The notes under the pieces were generated by a model. The model saw only the letters and a list, made by a program, of their open reading frames with translations, had not been told where the DNA came from and ran no database searches. The position numbers and the translations under genes are program-made. 8,173 nucleotides of DNA from Pseudomonas sp. (GTDB taxonomy: Bacteria > Pseudomonadota > Gammaproteobacteria > Pseudomonadales > Pseudomonadaceae). The DNA is taken from positions 1 through 8,173 of the forward strand of contig JAQZAY010000159.1 of NCBI GenBank assembly GCA_029239415.1, given 5' to 3'. Each line of letters starts with the position of its first letter. Within the stretch, counting starts at the first letter, position 1. This document shows, in pieces, positions 7,112 to 8,173 of this stretch.

Positions 7112-7459
7112 ATGGCTCACACTCTCTACGGCATCAAAGCCTGCGACACGATGAAAAAGGCCCGTACCTGGCTGGAAGACCACGCCATCGACTACGCCTT
7201 CCACGACTACAAGACCCAAGGCATCGACCGTGACAGCCTGAACCGCTGGTGCGACGAGCACGGCTGGGAAGTCGTGCTCAATCGCGCCGGCACCACGTTC
7301 CGCAAGCTCGACGACGCCAGCAAGGCCGGTCTCGACCAGGCCAGGGCGGTCGAGCTGATGCTGGCGCAACCTTCGATGATCAAGCGCCCGGTGCTCGACC
7401 TCGGCGGCCGCACCCTGGTCGGCTTCAAGCCGGACCTGTACGCGACAGCCCTGAACTGA
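7112..7459 (+). CDS. yffB: YffB, ArsC/Spx-fold glutathione-dependent thiol reductase-like protein
   Basis: A 115-residue cytosolic protein of the ArsC family with a thioredoxin-like fold. It starts MAHTLYGIKACDTMKKA; Cys11 is the family's active-site cysteine and the CxxC partner position is Met14, so it is a single-cysteine type. IKRPVL (90-95, Arg92) is the other ArsC signature, and NRAGTTFRKL (57-66) is also family-typical. The structure of P. aeruginosa YffB has been taken to suggest a glutathione-dependent thiol reductase; arsenate reduction is not established and no ars genes are nearby. Length fits E. coli YffB (about 118). The frame is open back to 6872, but the ATG at 7112 gives the conserved N-terminus. 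It lacks a close Shine-Dalgarno. dapD follows after 45 bp, probably in the same operon; E. coli yffB also neighbours a dap gene, dapE. Confidence 0.92.
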   Translation: MAHTLYGIKACDTMKKARTWLEDHAIDYAFHDYKTQGIDRDSLNRWCDEHGWEVVLNRAGTTFRKLDDASKAGLDQARAVELMLAQPSMIKRPVLDLGGRTLVGFKPDLYATALN

Positions 7460-7504
7460 CCCTGCTCTCCGCTTCCATCCCCCCTATTCGCAAGAGGTAA
7501 CTGC

Positions 7505-8173
7505 ATGTCCACTACTCTGTTCAGCCTGGCCTTCGGTGTCGGCACCCAGAACCGCCAGGGCACCTGGCTGGAAGTCTTCTACGCGCAACCGCTGCTCAAT
7601 CCTTCTTCCGAGCTGATCGATGCCGTGACGCCGATCCTGGGCTACGAAGGCGGCAACCAGGCCATCACGTTCGGTCCTGCCCAGGCCTCGCAACTGGCCG
7701 ATGCCCTCAAGCACATCGATGCCACCCAGGCCGCGCTGCTGACTCGCCTGGCCGAAAGCCACAAGCCGGTGGTCGCCACCCTGCTGGCCGAAGACACCAC
7801 ACTGACCTCGACCCCAGAGGCCTACCTCAAGCTGCACCTGCTGTCGCATCGCCTGGTCAAGCCGCATGGCCTGAGCCTGGCCGGTATCTTCCCGCTGTTG
7901 CCGAACGTGGCCTGGACCAGCCAGGGCGCGATCGACCTGGGCGAGCTGGCCGAGCAGCAACTCGAAGCGCGCCTGAAGGGCGAGCTGCTCGAAGTGTTCT
8001 CGGTGGACAAGTTCCCGAAGATGACCGACTACGTGGTCCCGGCCGGCGTGCGTATCGCCGACAGCGCCCGCGTGCGCCTGGGCGCCTACATCGGCGAAGG
8101 CACCACCATCATGCACGAGGGCTTCGTCAACTTTAACGCCGGCACCGAAGGCCCGGGCATGATCGAAGGCCGC
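7505..8173 (+). CDS. dapD: 2,3,4,5-tetrahydropyridine-2,6-dicarboxylate N-succinyltransferase (N-terminal 223 codons, cut by window edge)
   Basis: DapD transfers succinyl from succinyl-CoA to tetrahydrodipicolinate, making the substrate of DapC. The reading frame opens at ATG 7505, preceded by AAGAGG seven bases upstream, and stays open to the window end. It begins MSTTLFSLAFGVGTQNRQGT and continues with an alpha/beta N-terminal domain. From about residue 177 it shows left-handed beta-helix hexapeptide repeats (VVPAGVRIADSARVRLGAYI, then GEGTTIMHEGFVNFNAGT), where active sites of this trimeric family lie between subunits. This is the long form, about 344 residues in Pseudomonas, distinct from the 274-residue E. 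coli form, so about 120 residues are missing to the right. It has no stop in the window. It follows yffB by 45 bp on the same strand with no terminator between. Confidence 0.96.
   Translation, partial: MSTTLFSLAFGVGTQNRQGTWLEVFYAQPLLNPSSELIDAVTPILGYEGGNQAITFGPAQASQLADALKHIDATQAALLTRLAESHKPVVATLLAEDTTLTSTPEAYLKLHLLSHRLVKPHGLSLAGIFPLLPNVAWTSQGAIDLGELAEQQLEARLKGELLEVFSVDKFPKMTDYVVPAGVRIADSARVRLGAYIGEGTTIMHEGFVNFNAGTEGPGMIEGR

Overview
The window is GC-rich core-chromosome DNA from a gamma-proteobacterium, almost certainly a Pseudomonas of the putida/fluorescens type. Three things point there: the gene order rpsB | map-glnD-dapC | Na+/H+ antiporter | yffB-dapD, which matches the known Pseudomonas arrangement; a GlnD of 899 residues; and the long (about 344-residue) form of DapD. 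I see no insertion sequence, phage gene, CRISPR array, tRNA, rRNA or other sign of recent transfer, and base composition in the genes is uniform.

Layout. At the left edge lies the first 38 codons of rpsB (ribosomal protein S2), read leftward out of the window, with its promoter and a structured leader of about 134 nt. Back to back with it, a rightward promoter near 350 starts map (methionine aminopeptidase), glnD (PII uridylyltransferase/uridylyl-removing enzyme) and dapC (succinyldiaminopimelate transaminase). Each of the two junctions in this run is 22 bp, so the three are probably one operon. dapC converges on a leftward gene for a CPA1-type Na+/H+ antiporter of the YjcE kind (548 residues), with 37 bp between their stop codons. 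A 299-bp divergent intergenic region follows. It holds an AT-rich promoter patch, a 14-bp perfect palindrome, a 57-nt imperfect hairpin and a second hairpin just before yffB. Then come yffB (ArsC/Spx-fold thiol reductase) and dapD (tetrahydrodipicolinate N-succinyltransferase), which runs off the right end at codon 223.

How the genes fit together. DapD and DapC catalyse consecutive steps of the succinylase branch of diaminopimelate/lysine synthesis, which feeds peptidoglycan. The DapC step uses glutamate as amino donor, and GlnD senses glutamine and sets nitrogen assimilation, so glnD-dapC links nitrogen status to cell-wall precursor supply at least by position. map and rpsB serve translation. 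The antiporter sits between the two dap genes on the opposite strand and seems unrelated in function.

Novelty. The coding content is ordinary and well known; I found no undescribed system. The parts worth a second look are non-coding: the rpsB leader and the region between the antiporter and yffB.
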